Shown: one piece after another, positions 21,247-34,594 of the stretch
How the letters are laid out: each line of letters starts with the position of its first letter
Numbering within the stretch: position 1 is the stretch's first letter
Notes under the pieces: generated by a model
The model's input: the letters and a program-made list of their open reading frames with translations, nothing else
What the model was told of the DNA's origin: nothing
The model's database searches: none
Program-made: the position numbers and the translations under genes
Origin: Enterobacter sp. EA-1
GTDB taxonomy: Bacteria; Pseudomonadota; Gammaproteobacteria; Enterobacterales; Enterobacteriaceae
Length of the DNA: 64,000 nt
Reading direction: 5' to 3'
Assembly: GCA_002886105.1 (NCBI GenBank)
Contig: CP025776.1
Location: forward strand, 1,984,001-2,048,000

Positions 21247-21666
21247 TCAACGGCTCAGACGGCGCATACGCTCGGAAGGCGTGATGATATCCGTGATACG
21301 TACACCGTATTTATCGGCAACGACCACTACCTCACCCTGCGCAATCAGATAACCGTTAATCAGGATATCCAGCGGTTCACCCGCCAGTCCGTCCAGTGCA
21401 ACCACGGAACCCTGCGTCAGACGCAGCAGCTCTTTAATGGTCATCCGGGTACGGCCCAGTTCAACGGTCAGTTTGACCGGGATATCCATAATCAGGTCGA
21501 TATCCTCGGAGATTGCCGCCAACATCACCACCCCCGAGCTGCTGGAACACAGCATCAGCCGCGCTCTTACCGCCCGTCGGCGTGGTTTTTGTTCGTTCAA
21601 CGCGTCAGCCCACAGATCGTCCAGTGCTCCGCTGTTCTCATCGGACGGATTGTTCATATCACTCAT
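21247..21666 (-). CDS. fliN: FliN, flagellar motor switch C-ring protein
   Basis: C-ring component with a C-terminal SpoA domain (IMDIPVKLTVELGRTRMTIK ... GYLIAQGEVVVVADKYGVRI). The N terminus MSDMNNPSDENSGALDDLWA is correct, but residues 27-55 of the literal frame (PRRRAVRARLML...) are out of frame: a compensating pair of indels hides the expected TGGKSAADAVFQQLGGGDV. So the open frame looks intact but encodes a wrong segment. Overlaps fliM by 4 bp. Confidence 0.95.
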   Translation of the reverse strand: MSDMNNPSDENSGALDDLWADALNEQKPRRRAVRARLMLCSSSSGVVMLAAISEDIDLIMDIPVKLTVELGRTRMTIKELLRLTQGSVVALDGLAGEPLDILINGYLIAQGEVVVVADKYGVRITDIITPSERMRRLSR

Positions 21667-22667
21667 TTGGGCTGTTCCTCATTCAGCGAATTCAAAATCG
21701 GGTTTATCAAATGCTCTACGCGTAACGCATATTGTCCGTTGACTGTGCCGTACTGGCTGGTAAGCACCGGTACACCGTCCACATGAGCGATAATGCGATC
21801 GGGTTTATCAATCGGCAGTACATCACCGGGTTTGAGCTTAAGTATCTGCGACAGACGCAGGGGAATATCCGCAAAATTAGCGATCAAATTCAGCTCTGAG
21901 TGCTGAACCCGGCGGACCGGCAGTTATCACGCCAGTTCTGGTCTTCGCTGCGGGAGTTTTCCAGCGGCGGGTTAACCAGCATTTCGCGCAGCGGTTCAAT
22001 CATGCTGAACGGCAGACAGATATTGAATTCACCCGTCAGGTTACCGATTTCCACATGGAACGGTGTGTTAACAACGATGTCGTTTGGCGATGTGGTAATG
22101 TTCGTAAACTTAACCTGCATCTCAGAACGCACGTATTCAACGTCCAGCGGGTTAATCGCCTTCCACGCGTCGCTGTAGGCCTCAAGCGCCAGTTTCAGCA
22201 TACGGTTAATCACGCGTTGTTCAGTGTGCGTGAATTCACGACCTTCCACTTTGGTTGGAAAACGCCCGTCGCCACCGAACAGGTTATCCACAGCGATAAA
22301 TACCAGACTTGGCGAGAACACAAACAAGCCGGTACCGCGCAGCGGTTTCAGGTGGATCAGGTTAAGGTTGGTCGGAACCGGCAAGTTACGCGCAAATTCA
22401 TGGTATGGCTGAATGCGGATCGCGCCGACGGTAATATCCGGGCTACGACGCAGCAGGTTGAACAGGCCCATACGGAACTGGCGCGCAAAACGTTCGTTGA
22501 TGATCTCGAGCGCCTGCAGACGTTCCACCACGCGGCGCTGTGTATTCAGGTCATAGGGGCGAATTTCACTGTCGCCGCCCATACCCGGTTGCGGATCATC
22601 GCTCTTATCGCTGTCTCCGTTGAGCAGCGCATCGATTCTCGGCCTGAGAAAGAATACTATCGCCCAT
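21663..22667 (-). CDS. fliM: FliM, flagellar motor switch protein (CheY-P receptor)
   Basis: About 334 residues. The N-terminal CheY-binding peptide MGDSILSQAEIDALLNG is present with a one-base insertion at GAAATC. The CheC-like middle (RFARQFRMGLFNLLRRSPDI, GREFTHTEQRVINRMLKLAL) and the C-terminal SpoA domain (NFADIPLRLSQILKLKPGDV) are conserved. The break near 21920 falls at the CCTGG of RDNLVRRV, read as CTGCCGG. Confidence 0.96.
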
Positions 22668-22671
22668 GTTA

Positions 22672-23145
22672 TTACCGCAAAATGAAAGCTGTATAAAGGA
22701 CGTCAGTGACTTCCTGCTTCGGTTGTCCTTGCACTAACGGCGTTGCGAGTGTTTCTTTAATCGCAGTGGCGAGTTTCTGTTTACCGTCGTCGGTTGCGAG
22801 CTGTGTCGCATCCTGACGTGAGAACAGCAGCAGCAAACGGCTGCGCACTTCCGGCAAGTATTCGCTCAGTCGGGCGCGCGTCGCGTCATCTTTCAGACGC
22901 AGCGTAATACCGACATACAGCACGCGATCGGCATCGCCCGGTGGTTCACAGTAAAGGTGTCCAGCGCGAAGAAGACCGGTGCCGGCGGCGGCGGAGGTGG
23001 CTCCCGCTTTCGCGCTGGCCGCAGGTTTCTGTTGCATATGCCAATAACTATAGCCAGCGATGGCGCATGCTGCGAGGGTGATTAACACCAGCAGCGGGAT
23101 CCAGATATTGCGCTTGCGTTTTTTGGTAATAGCGGAGTCAGTCAT
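22672..23145 (-). CDS. fliL: FliL, stator-associated inner-membrane protein
   Basis: Single-pass protein that associates with MotAB at the flagellar base. N terminus [20 protein letters not shown] with the membrane helix [17 protein letters not shown]; periplasmic part with [15 protein letters not shown] and the C-terminal [14 protein letters not shown]. The literal frame has an out-of-frame patch near 22940-22980: [15 protein letters not shown] is expected and CCTGG is read as CCACCGG. First gene of the fliLMNOPQR operon. Confidence 0.95.
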   Translation of the reverse strand: MTDSAITKKRKRNIWIPLLVLITLAACAIAGYSYWHMQQKPAASAKAGATSAAAGTGLLRAGHLYCEPPGDADRVLYVGITLRLKDDATRARLSEYLPEVRSRLLLLFSRQDATQLATDDGKQKLATAIKETLATPLVQGQPKQEVTDVLYTAFILR

Positions 23146-23243
23146 CTGATGACTTCCTGTTAATACTGCCTGAGCTGATTATCCCGTGTCTTGCTTCCGC
23201 CAAAGCGCGGAAAAGACGGGGATAATCATGCTACCTCGGGCGT

Positions 23244-24469
23244 TTAGGCAAAGATGTCGACAGCGCCGTTACCGCGAGCGGCGGACTGCAGGCTCGCAGG
23301 GGTGACTAATGCTTCATCATCGTCGCTACCAAACAGATCGCCGGAACCGGAACGTGATGCCTGCTGTTGCTGAGAAGACTGTTGTTGCTGGCCTGCAAAG
23401 CTCTCGCTACTGATATTGCTCTGACCCAACTGGATGCCGCTTTCAGCAAGAGAGGTGCGCAGCACCGGCAATGCCGCTTCCAGTGCCTGACGAACATGGC
23501 TATGGGCAGAAACCATTTGCAGTTGCGCCCTCGGGTTGTCTTCCAGCTTGATAGAGATCTGCACCTGCCCCAGATCTTCCGGGTGTAAACGCAGTTCCGC
23601 ACTCTGCTGTCCCTGACGGGTGAACAGGGTGACGATGCTGGCTAAGATTCTGCCACTCATGGCTACCAACGGCGCTGAGCACCGGCGCGGCGACCGGGCG
23701 CTGGCCTGCGCTGCTGGTGGTGTTGTAACCGGCGCAATGCTTGCGGTGGTATTGGTGGTTTGCTGCACGGCGTTATCCGTTTCTTTGCGTGATGCCAGTG
23801 CGGCCGCAAAGGCGGTGGATTGCTGCATCGTCGGCAACTGGCGATGCGTACCTTTCGCGGTGGCACGCGGCAGATCGGTACCCGTGTCGGCCGTCAGCGC
23901 ATTCGTGTTCAGGGCGCGGTTTGCTGCTGCACCCACATCAATGGCGCTGGTGGCGGTGGTGGTAACCGGTTGCGCAGCCGTCAGTTGCTGTGTCTGCTGG
24001 TGCGGTAGCATGGCCATCAGTGCGCTGAGATTAGCGAGATCTTCATCGCTTAAGTCCGTTTTCTCATCGGCCGCTTTCGCGGTTTTCGTCACGCAGCCAG
24101 CATCCGTTTGGCTGAAGGGTCAGGCCGGAGAGCAGGTTCTGCACATTGGCATTGCTTTCAGCGGTCGCCGTGGCGTCGGTTTTCATGCTTTGGCGCGCCA
24201 GCATGTCGGCCAGTTTTTGCGCCGGGGTTTGCGCCTCTTCACCGGACGCGGCGGCCAGCTTACCTTTCGCCAGCTTGCCGCTTAACGCGGCGGCCTGCAG
24301 GTCAGCGAGGGTCAGGGGGCATCGCCCTCTTGCCCTTGTGCGCCAGTGCCGGACATCGCACCGGTGAGCAGGGCGAGGAAGTCCTGAGCGGAATCACCGC
24401 CAGCCTTGCCTGTTTGCGTGCCGGTGGTTGCATCTGATTCTGTAACTAGCAGTTTTGCAAGGTGATCAT
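23244..24469 (-). CDS. fliK: FliK, hook-length control protein
   Basis: Secreted molecular ruler and export substrate-specificity switch. The conserved C-terminal core [20 protein letters not shown] and [19 protein letters not shown] are present, followed by a Gln-rich tail ending GNGAVDIFA. The N-terminal ruler region is long, Ala/Thr-rich and divergent, as usual. ATG at 24469 overlaps the fliJ stop. Frame breaks near 24455, 24310, 24100 and 23670. Confidence 0.94.
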
Positions 24470-24878
24470 TCTGTTTTCCTCAGGGACGCTCGCTGTGCAA
24501 ACTCATCCATTTTCTTCTGATCGAGACGGTTTTCCGCCAGTAACGCTGCGGCGCTTTGCCTGTCCTGCAATGTTGCAGCCGCAGACGTTTTCCCGCCAGC
24601 ACAGCGCGACATCGACTTTCTGGGTCCTGCGCCAGTTGATGGCGGTGTTGCTCGATAGCTTTTCCAGCGTCTGAATAAACTGCTGATAGTTTTGCCAGCG
24701 CTGATTATCAATGCCCCGCTCATATCGTTATTCAGATCATACGGTACTCATGCTGATAGTCGATCAGCATTTTAATTGTTCTTCTGCTTGCTGGCAGCCC
24801 TACGCATCTCGCCAAGCCTCAGCTGCGTCTTCAACTTCTTTTCTCCAAATCTTTAAGCGTCGTCAATATTTGCGTCAT
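24466..24878 (-). CDS. fliJ: FliJ, flagellar export chaperone/ATPase stalk
   Basis: Coiled-coil protein that sits inside the FliI hexamer and connects to Flh[21 protein letters not shown] and the C-terminal [20 protein letters not shown] are diagnostic. The start at 24878 gives [21 protein letters not shown] break at the CCAGG of AARLGEMR (read as CTGAGG) and others near 24580-24730 interrupt it. Overlaps fliK by 4 bp. Confidence 0.93.
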
Positions 24879-24895
24879 GATCAGCCTCCACTACA

Positions 24896-26222
24896 TTATG
24901 CTGTCGGGAAGATCAGCTCTAATGCCTGCATCGAATCTTCCCACCCGGCACGCTCGAAAATGCCTTGTTGCAAGAAAGCTTCAAGTTGCGGCCACAATGC
25001 GATGGCTTTGTGTGGGTCGCTTGCGCATAACGCTAACGATCGCGGTTACGCTGGAAACTCGAGCAACTGTTTGAAATTACGAACTCTTGCGTAATGTTTT
25101 TCAGTAATCAACGCTGTCATCGCACGACTGATAGACGCTTCAATATCGATTGCCGGGTAGTGGCCTGCTTCCGCCAGACGGCGTGACAAAACGATATGTC
25201 CATCAAGGATCGCGCGCGCTGGAGTCAGCAATAGGATCCTGTTGGTCATCCCCTTCTGTAAGAACAGTATAGAACGCGGTGATGGAACCCCCACCGTGAA
25301 TACTGTGCTGCGTTCCACCAACGCCGTATTTGGCGAAGACAGACGGTGGGTAACCTTTGGTTGCTGGCGGTTCGCCGATAGCCAGTGCGATTTCACGCTG
25401 CGCCATGGCATAACGCGTCAGGGAATCCATAATCAGCACATGCTGACCGCGATCGCGGAAATCTTCAGCAATGCGCGTAGCGTACGCAGCGCCCTGCATA
25501 CGCAACAGAGGAGAGACATCCGCTGGCGCGGCGATAACCGACCGGGCGCGACCTTCTGCGCCCGGGGATGTTCTCAATAAAATCTTTTACTTCACGGCCA
25601 CGCTCGCCAATCAACCCGACGACAATCACATCCGCACAGGTATAACGGGCCATCATGCCTAACAATACGTTTCTTACCGACGCCGGAACCGGCGAACAGG
25701 CCCATACGCTGACCGCGCCCTACGGTTAACAGCGCATTGATGGCACGTACCCCGGTATCCAGCACGTGTTCAATGGCGGTACGTTGCAGCGGGTTAAACG
25801 GCTGCGTGATCAGCGCTCGGTTTCGCCGGTATCCGGCGATGGCAGTCCGTCCAGCGGTTTTCCGCCGCCATCCAGAACGCGACCGAGCAGGGCAGGCCGA
25901 GCGGCAGCTGTTTGCCACTGTGTAAATTGTCGCCCATCACGCTACGTGCATAGACGCGCGGCAAAATACCTTCCACTTCTTCGAGCGGCATCAGGAACAG
26001 GCGTTGACCATTGGAAGCCAACCACTTCGCTTTCGACTTCGCGCATCTCCTGACCATCCTGACGCTCGATGATACAGGTCGCCCCCAGCGGCAATTTGGC
26101 CGGTGCGAGCACCAGACGGTTGCACGGGTCAGGCGACCATAACGGCGCACAGACGGCAGTTGCGCCATCTTCACTTCAAAGTTGTCCAGCGTGGTCAGCC
26201 AGCGGGTCAAACGCGCGGTCAT
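24896..26222 (-). CDS. fliI: FliI, flagellum-specific export ATPase
   Basis: F1-beta-like ATPase energising flagellar export. [20 protein letters not shown] starts at 26222; [14 protein letters not shown] is the Walker A loop (followed by a frame error), and [20 protein letters not shown] holds the Walker B region. Frame breaks include the CCTGG of IENILGAEGR near 25565 (read as CCCCGGG), near 25330, 25215 and 25045. The C terminus [11 protein letters not shown] ends at 24896. Confidence 0.95.
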
Positions 26223-26915
26223 CAAACAACTCGGCGCCGCCAGACGGCACAGTTCCTGCCAGCGTGTCGCCACGCTGGCGTCAGATCGCCTTCATCGGCG
26301 GAGACTTTGCAACCGCCCGGATGCAGGGTCGGATCGCCGCGCAGACGCCAGCCGTGCAGGCTAAGCGTCGCGCCGAGCATCTCTTCAACGCGCTGCAAAT
26401 CATCCGGATGAACACGCAGTTGCGGCTTGCCGCTAAACAGCGGTTCTTGCTGCAATAACAGTTGGATCTGTTTAATCAGCGCGCTGTTATCCACAATCGG
26501 CACTGGCCAAGCACTGGCGTGCGGCTTCCAGCGCCATCTGCATCAGGCGGGAAGCGATAACGCTGTCCAGCGCATCCAGCGTGTACTGAAACTCGCTGAC
26601 CAGTTGCTGCATACGCGCATGCAACGGGGCTTGTTGCTGGCGGGCTTGATTCAGACCCTGCTCCTGCCCTTGTGCCAGACCTTCCTGATAACCACCCAGC
26701 GTCATAACCCGCCTTGCGGCCTTCCGCCAGACCGGCGTTATAGCCGGCCTCGTGCGCTTGCATCTGGATCTGTGCCAGTTGCTGCTGCTGTTTCTGTTCT
26801 GCAGATAACGCGTCTTCTTCCTCATCGATCATCGGCTCGTCCTGCGTCGAGGCGAACTCGGCGGCGAGAGGAAGCGCCCGAGTCATCCGGCTTCCAGATC
26901 TTCCACGGCATTTCA

Positions 26916-26923
<8 letters not shown>
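26222..26923 (-). CDS. fliH: FliH, negative regulator of FliI ATPase
   Basis: MSNEMPWKIWKPDD starts at 26923. Contains the Gln-rich coiled coil LSAEQKQQQQLAQIQMQAHE and the Gly-repeat helix AGYNAGLAEGRKAGYDAG (AxxxG/GxxxG repeats typical of FliH), then the C-terminal domain with QLRVHPDDLQRVEEMLG. It overlaps fliG by 8 bp and its stop overlaps the fliI start. Several frameshifts (near 26880, 26705, 26500, 26270). Confidence 0.94.
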
Positions 26924-29576
<2,653 letters not shown>

Positions 29577-29805
29577 TGCACACCTCGTAACTCTGGGCGG
29601 ATATTGTTATTTGAGGTTGAGAAACAAAACAGGCTCCCAGGTCGGCAAACTCGACAATTGTCCATTTACATGGCAATGCCATTATTTGATGAATCCGAAT
29701 TTTCTATGCCCCCAAATAACTCCGGTTTTTTATCGCTATTTACCGCAATTATCCCATTGACAAGCTGTTAACCTTGTCGGGTATCAAACCATCCGGGGAA
29801 AAACC
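29577..29805. promoter_or_regulatory. Divergent fliF / fliE promoter region
   Basis: A 229-bp gap between divergent flagellar operons that in enterobacteria are class 2 genes activated by FlhD4C2. It is AT-rich in the middle. A TTGACA at 29757-29762 faces fliE but has no good -10 partner, as expected for activator-dependent promoters. No clear FlhDC box was assigned by eye. Confidence 0.5.
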
Positions 29806-30118
29806 ATGGCTATACAGGGCATTGAAAGCGTCGTCAGTCAGTTGCAGGCCACTGCGGGGATTGCGCGCAATCAGAGCGTGGAAAGCGAACCGACCATCAG
29901 TTTCGCCGGGCAGCTGCATGCCGCGCTGGATCGCATCAGCGACACGCAAAATGCAGCCCGCACGCAGGCGGAAAAGTTCACCCTCGGCGAGCCGGGCGTG
30001 GCGCTGAATGATGTGATGACCGATTTGCAAAAATCCTCTATCTCATTGCAAATGGGGATTCAGGTGCGTAATAAACTGGTTTCGGCTTACCGAGGACGTG
30101 ATGAACATGCAGATCTAG
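29806..30118 (+). CDS. fliE: FliE, MS ring-rod junction protein
   Basis: 104 residues expected. [20 protein letters not shown] starts at 29806; [16 protein letters not shown] is conserved. The literal frame continues past the true end because the CCAGG in AYQDVMNMQI is read as CCGAGG; corrected, it stops at 30118. Followed by a terminator. Confidence 0.95.
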
Positions 30119-30138
30119 TCGATCAGCGTTTCACAGAG

Positions 30139-30167
30139 GGAGGATAATCCGCTGATTATCCTCCTTT
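30139..30167 (+). terminator. Terminator after fliE
   Basis: Ten-base-pair stem GGAGGATAAT / ATTATCCTCC with a six-base loop, followed by TTT. Confidence 0.8.
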
Positions 30168-30307
30168 CCTGCGCTTTCTCTCTTTACGGTGCTTATCGCC
30201 ATGCGCCGCTCCTCTCTTTGTGCATGAGCACGGATGATCACATCGGTTTTTCGCCGGGCGGATAAAGTCCGTCATCACCACTCTTGTGAAACGACGAGGA
30301 ATGCCTG

Positions 30308-30436
30308 ATGACCTTTACGCATATGCGCATCGCCAAAGCAGTGACTGACCTTGAACTGACTTGCCGCATGTATTGCGACGGCATGGGGTTACAGAAAATC
30401 GCCGCCTTCAGTGAACATGACGTTTTTGCGACCTGA
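30308..30436 (+). pseudogene. Truncated VOC (glyoxalase/bleomycin-resistance fold) protein remnant
   Basis: ATG after GACGAGGAATGCCTG opens 42 codons, MTFTHMRIAKAVTDLELTCR and MYCDGMGLQKIAAFSEHDVF, then a stop. This matches the start of VOC-family proteins (first beta-alpha unit), whose normal length is about 120-140 residues. Nothing resembling the rest follows; the sequence runs straight into the 3' flank of yedF. It is a stub left by deletion rather than a single read error, though an error at the stop cannot be ruled out. Confidence 0.55.
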
Positions 30437-30486
30437 GGGTGAGGGCAGCCGGTGTTGCGCCCCGGGTGTGGAGAGGGCGAGGCAGG

Positions 30487-30716
30487 TTATTTCTGGATCA
30501 GATAACGAATGGTTGGCCCATCCTGCTGAATGTCCAGCACGGTATAGCCGTGGTTGCGTGCATCAAGGGGAATATTATTAATCGACTGCGGACAGTCGCT
30601 CACCACTTCCAGAATTTCACCTTTTTTAACTGCGGCATGGCTTCCAGCGTGGCCACGGCCGGGTAGGGACAGGGCTCACCGGTCATATCCAGACGGTAAT
30701 CAGGCACGATGTTCAT
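30487..30716 (-). CDS. yedF: YedF, TusA-family (SirA-like) sulfur-carrier protein
   Basis: MNIVPDYRLDMTGEPCPYPA includes the CPxP motif typical of TusA/SirA proteins, and the rest (EILEVVSDCPQSINNIPLDA, GPTIRYLIQK) is nearly identical to E. coli YedF. A frameshift lies near 30625. The ATG overlaps the yedE stop (ATGA), so the two are cotranscribed and probably act together on sulfur or selenium compounds. Confidence 0.94.
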
Positions 30717-31898
30717 GCAACCTCCTTCGCAGGGGTAACCGCTTTAGTGCGGAAAAGTGTTTTTCCCAGCCAATCACCAGCAGCAACGCCGCCAGCAGCA
30801 GCAGGTAAGTCACCAGCAGTCCGCCGAGCGGGCCGAAGGTGTTGAGTAAATTGATTTTATCCCAGTGGGTTGCCAGCGCCGGGGGAGATGTCATCCCAGA
30901 ACCGGGGCGAGAATGGTCGAGCCTATTACGTTCTGCCAGACCTACCCACCAGTAGTGCACCTGACCTTCAACGGCGCGATACATCCAGCCGGTTTCGCAG
31001 CCGCCTGCCAGCACAATGCCGAAGCCGAACAGTAACCCGCCGATCACGGCGTTTGGACCACATGATTTTGGCTTCCACGCCAAGCTGCACGTAACTGAAG
31101 ATGCCGATGGCGCTGGCCGCCATGCCGAAGATAATCGCTTTGGTCATCATGGTGCGCCCGGTGATCCACATATCGCGAAACGCCGATGTAAAGCAGATTT
31201 GCGCCCGCTCATCAGTAAACCAAACCGACGCCGAACATCGCCAGCCCCAGTTTGGGCTGGTTCATGCGGTGAACGTGCCAGCCGAGCATTCCCACGAACA
31301 CCAGCATGCCGAGGCGGAAGCGGCGCTGCGCCTGAGCCGGTTTTTGCGTTAACGGCGATGCGGCGGAGACTTTTTGTATTTTTACCGGAATGCGGAACAG
31401 CGGCAACAGGGTAACGCGTGCGCCAAGCGTGGCCGTCGCCACCGCGAAAACCGGGCGTGCAGTGAAAACTGCGGGATACCGGTGAAAAACGCGGCGAGGT
31501 TACAACCCATCGCCAGACGCGCTCCGAAACCGGCAATCATCCCGCCGACGATTGCCTGCGCAATGCGGATCCGGCTGTGCGGGAAGCGCAGCTTAACGTT
31601 ATTGGCCCATAACGCAGCGGCAAAACAGCCGCCAAACATACCGATGATCATCATGCCGTCGATACGCGTCAACGGCGTGCCGTCCAGATGGATCAATTTG
31701 AAGTAGCCCCACGTTTCCCGTGTGCACGCCCACCAGTTGCAGCAGTTGCCCCGGCAGCGGGTAAATTCGCCGGTAACGGCCCAGAATGTGCCGGTGAGAC
31801 CGAAATAGTAGGTGGAGAGAATGCCGGCGGCGATAACGGCCGGGACAGGAGACCAGAATTTAATTAAAAACCGATCCTTAAACTGTTGCCGGGGACAT
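30713..31898 (-). CDS. yedE: YedE, YeeE/YedE-family (sulfur/selenium) transport membrane protein
   Basis: About 395-400 residues with many hydrophobic segments; GGMIAGFGARLAMGCNLAAF and GLLFGFGIVLAGGCETGWMY hold the paired Gly-Cys motifs of the sulphur-transport family. The start should read MSWQQFKDRFLIKFWSPVPA; CCTGG at codons 2-3 is read as CCCCGG. C terminus KAVTPAKEVA at 30713. Several further frameshifts (near 31720, 31460, 31190, 31060, 30910). Its substrate is not proven; selenium and thiosulfate have been proposed for the family. Confidence 0.93.
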
Positions 31899-32091
31899 AG
31901 TAAAAACCTCTGAACTCAGAAGGAGTGTGGATAGTCTTGCGAAAAGAGTCGGATGATACACGGCTGCGGCAAAATCTGATGCGAAATAGCGCAAAAACTG
32001 GAGCAGATCAAACTTGCCGACCGTGGGGAAAGGGTGGCGACGATAACGCTTTAATGCCACAATATTTTTTTCTTCGCGAGCAGGGCAAAAG

Positions 32092-32501
32092 ATGAAAAAG
32101 CGAGTGATCCTCGGTGCGGTAATGCTGCTAAGCGGCTGCATGCAGGTGGAAAATTATCAGGCGGTGGTTAAACAACCCGCGCCTGCAGGATTGGCGGGAT
32201 ACTGGCAGTCGGCGGGGCCGCAGAGCAAACTGGTCAGCCCGGAGGCGATCGCCAGTCTGATTATTACGCCCGGCGGCGATACACTGGATTGTCGCCAGTG
32301 GCAGCGAGTGATTGTCGTTCCGGGTAAATTGATGCGTAACGACGGCAAACTGTACAACGTCACGCAGAATCGAGACATTTACCGTCTTGAACACGATGGC
32401 GCGTTGCTGGAAGTCGATGGCATGACGCTGAAAAAGTGGATAAACTCACGGTGGAGTGTGAGAAGGCGCGTGCAGATGCCGGGCTAAGTCTCACCCGCTA
32501 A
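32092..32501 (+). CDS. yedD: YedD lipoprotein
   Basis: Signal peptide MKKRVILGAVMLLSGC with a lipobox (LLSGC), then VENYQAVVKQPAP, AGYWQSAGPQSKLVSPEAIA and DTLDCRQWQRVIVVPGKL, all as in E. coli YedD. An indel in an AAAAAG run near 32430 shifts the frame; corrected, it reads KKVDKLTVECEKARADAGLS and stops at 32501. Function unknown. Confidence 0.92.
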
Positions 32502-32509
32502 GCTTACTG

Positions 32510-32532
32510 GCCGGGTGATGCGCTCACCCGGC
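32510..32532. terminator. Bidirectional hairpin between yedD and amyA
   Basis: Perfect 9-bp stem GCCGGGTGA / TCACCCGGC with a 5-base loop in the gap between convergent yedD and amyA. No strong T-run. Confidence 0.6.
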
Positions 32533-32538
32533 ACAGGC

Positions 32539-34032
32539 TCAGAGCACATCCTCTAGTACCCATACGCTGACGCTGCCGCCATTACAGGTAAACACCCCGG
32601 AACCGCTCTCGTCGGTCGTTACCGACTCTTCGCGGTTGCCCAGAAAGTCCCGCCAGTTTTATTGCCATAATTCTCGCCGAGCGTAATGCTTTTTTCGCCA
32701 TCATCACCGTTGGACATCACCACCACGCAGCCGGGATCGTCGTCGGTGCCGCTGCGGCTGAAGGCAATACAGTTGGGGTGATCAAACCACAATGTTTGTA
32801 CCCCATGTGCAAAGCGCTGGCGGGCGAGGATCAACTGATCGAGTTGTTCGATAACCGGCATGTCGATAGCGTAATTTTCCCCATCTCCTCCGGTATCCTC
32901 GTAATGTGCGCCATACAGGTCAGGGTAGAAGACCGACGGCACGCCATTTTCCCGTAGCAGGATCAGGGCATAGGCCAGTGGTTTAAACCAGGGCTTCTAC
33001 CGGTGCTTCCAGCGCCTGCAACGGCTGCGTATCGTGGTTGGCGACCAGCGTCACCGCATGAAAGGGGTCCGCTTCAACCAGCGTGCCGGTAAAAATCTGG
33101 CTCATGTCATAATCGCGCCCCTGTTTCTGATGCTTCATGAAATTTCATATGCAGCGGGGCATCAAACAGCATGGTTTTACCCGTCGACCTGATCGATATA
33201 CTGCTGTAGCTTTTCCACCCTCATGTGACCAGTATTCCGCAACGATAAACAACGGCTTTGGCGCGACCTCCTGTACATGTTCGATCCACTCTTTGTAGAA
33301 CCAGGGCGGGAATATGTTTTACCGCGTCCGGTGCGAAAACCATCGCACCCGGTTTGCGCCATGACCCAGCGTGCCCAGTATTTGATCTCCTCGGTCACGG
33401 CATGATTGCGAAAATCAATATTTTCACCCATCAGGTAGTCGAAGTTGCCCATTTCATCGTCCACTTGATCGTTCCAGCCATCGCCGGTGTAATCGTTGAC
33501 GATCTTGAACACCCCGTCTTCGTCCGGATTTTCAATATGGTCGATACCGCTAAAGCATTTGGAAATCCCAGATAAATTGCGAGTATTGCCCGGCGCGAGC
33601 CTGAAAGGTATAACGTGTCCGAGGCCTCACACTCGATGATCTCATCATCAATCTGTGTGCGATCCTGCGCATTTACCCGATTAACGCGGATAGCCTCTTT
33701 TTCATCCGCCCCCATTTTGTGGTTGACCACCACATCCAGCAGGACGGCAATATCGTTTTCTTTCAATGCATTGATGGCGGCCAGTAGCTGCGTTTTATCG
33801 CCGTATTTGGTGGGCACAGAGCCTTTTGGTCAAACTCGCCTAAGTCAAACAGATCATAGCTGTCGTAACCCACGGAATAGCCACCGGATGCGCCTTTATA
33901 CGCCGGGGAAGCCAGACCATGTTAATGCCAATATCGTTGAAACCCGCAGCGCGTTCGCTCCAGTTCAGGCCAGAGCTTACCGCCATCGGGGTAATACCAA
34001 TGAAAGGTCTGTAACAGGGTGGGGTTCTTCAT
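32539..34032 (-). CDS. amyA: AmyA, cytoplasmic alpha-amylase
   Basis: GH13 alpha-amylase without signal peptide, about 495 residues, hydrolysing internal alpha-1,4 bonds of glycogen/maltodextrins. [20 protein letters not shown] at the start; [20 protein letters not shown] (region I), the nucleophile region [14 protein letters not shown] near 33340 (broken because CCTGG is read as CACCGG exactly at the catalytic Asp codon), and VAEYW. The C terminus [17 protein letters not shown] ends at 32539. Many frameshifts; none looks like real decay. Confidence 0.93.
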
Positions 34033-34187
34033 ATTCCGTGCTCCAGAGTGCGACTCTGGAAGTATGGATGAGATTTTAAAAACAGAACGAGAAAGCGCAT
34101 TTTTGCTAAACCGAGAAATGGGGGGATCAGGCAAAAGCAATGGGGCGTGTCGAAAGGGGAGGGTAAACGAACAAAAAAAGCAAACCG

Positions 34188-34220
34188 GGCGGGTGAGGGA
34201 TGACAAACAGATCACCCGCC
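34188..34220. terminator. Hairpin after fliT, between fliT and amyA
   Basis: Stem GGCGGGTGA / TCACCCGCC with a 15-base loop; on the fliT transcript side a run of T follows after about 8 bases. Confidence 0.5.
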
Positions 34221-34231
34221 GGGGATGAGAA

Positions 34232-34594
34232 TTAAATCTCGTTAGGGAAGAGTATGTTTCCAGAGAGACGTCCATATGTCGAATGCAGGTTATGTTGTCG
34301 GGATGTCTGTCCAACCAATGTCCGTAATTCGTCCATCCGCTGGTTCAACAGGAGTTTCAGCACGACTTCATTATCCAGAATTTGCTGGAGCAGTGGTCGA
34401 ATTTGCGCCTGCATCTGAGGCGCAATTTCACTGGCATCCCTCGGAATTGGAGTCAATTGTTCTACAGCTTTGATATAGCCTATCTCGTGCTCAATGAGTT
34501 CGTCCCAACGCCCTTCCTTCGCGAGGCTAAGCATGGTACGGCTGACGACCAACAGCTGCTGATAGTGGTGGAGCAACCCGAAATTTGCTTCCAT
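34232..34594 (-). CDS. fliT: FliT, FliD export chaperone and FlhDC antagonist
   Basis: Intact, 120 codons of helical character ([39 protein letters not shown]), as in enterobacterial FliT. Binds FliD before export and, when free, inhibits FlhD4C2. Its ATG overlaps the fliS stop by one base in the fliDST operon. Confidence 0.93.
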   Translation of the reverse strand: MEANFGLLHHYQQLLVVSRTMLSLAKEGRWDELIEHEIGYIKAVEQLTPIPRDASEIAPQMQAQIRPLLQQILDNEVVLKLLLNQRMDELRTLVGQTSRQHNLHSTYGRLSGNILFPNEI

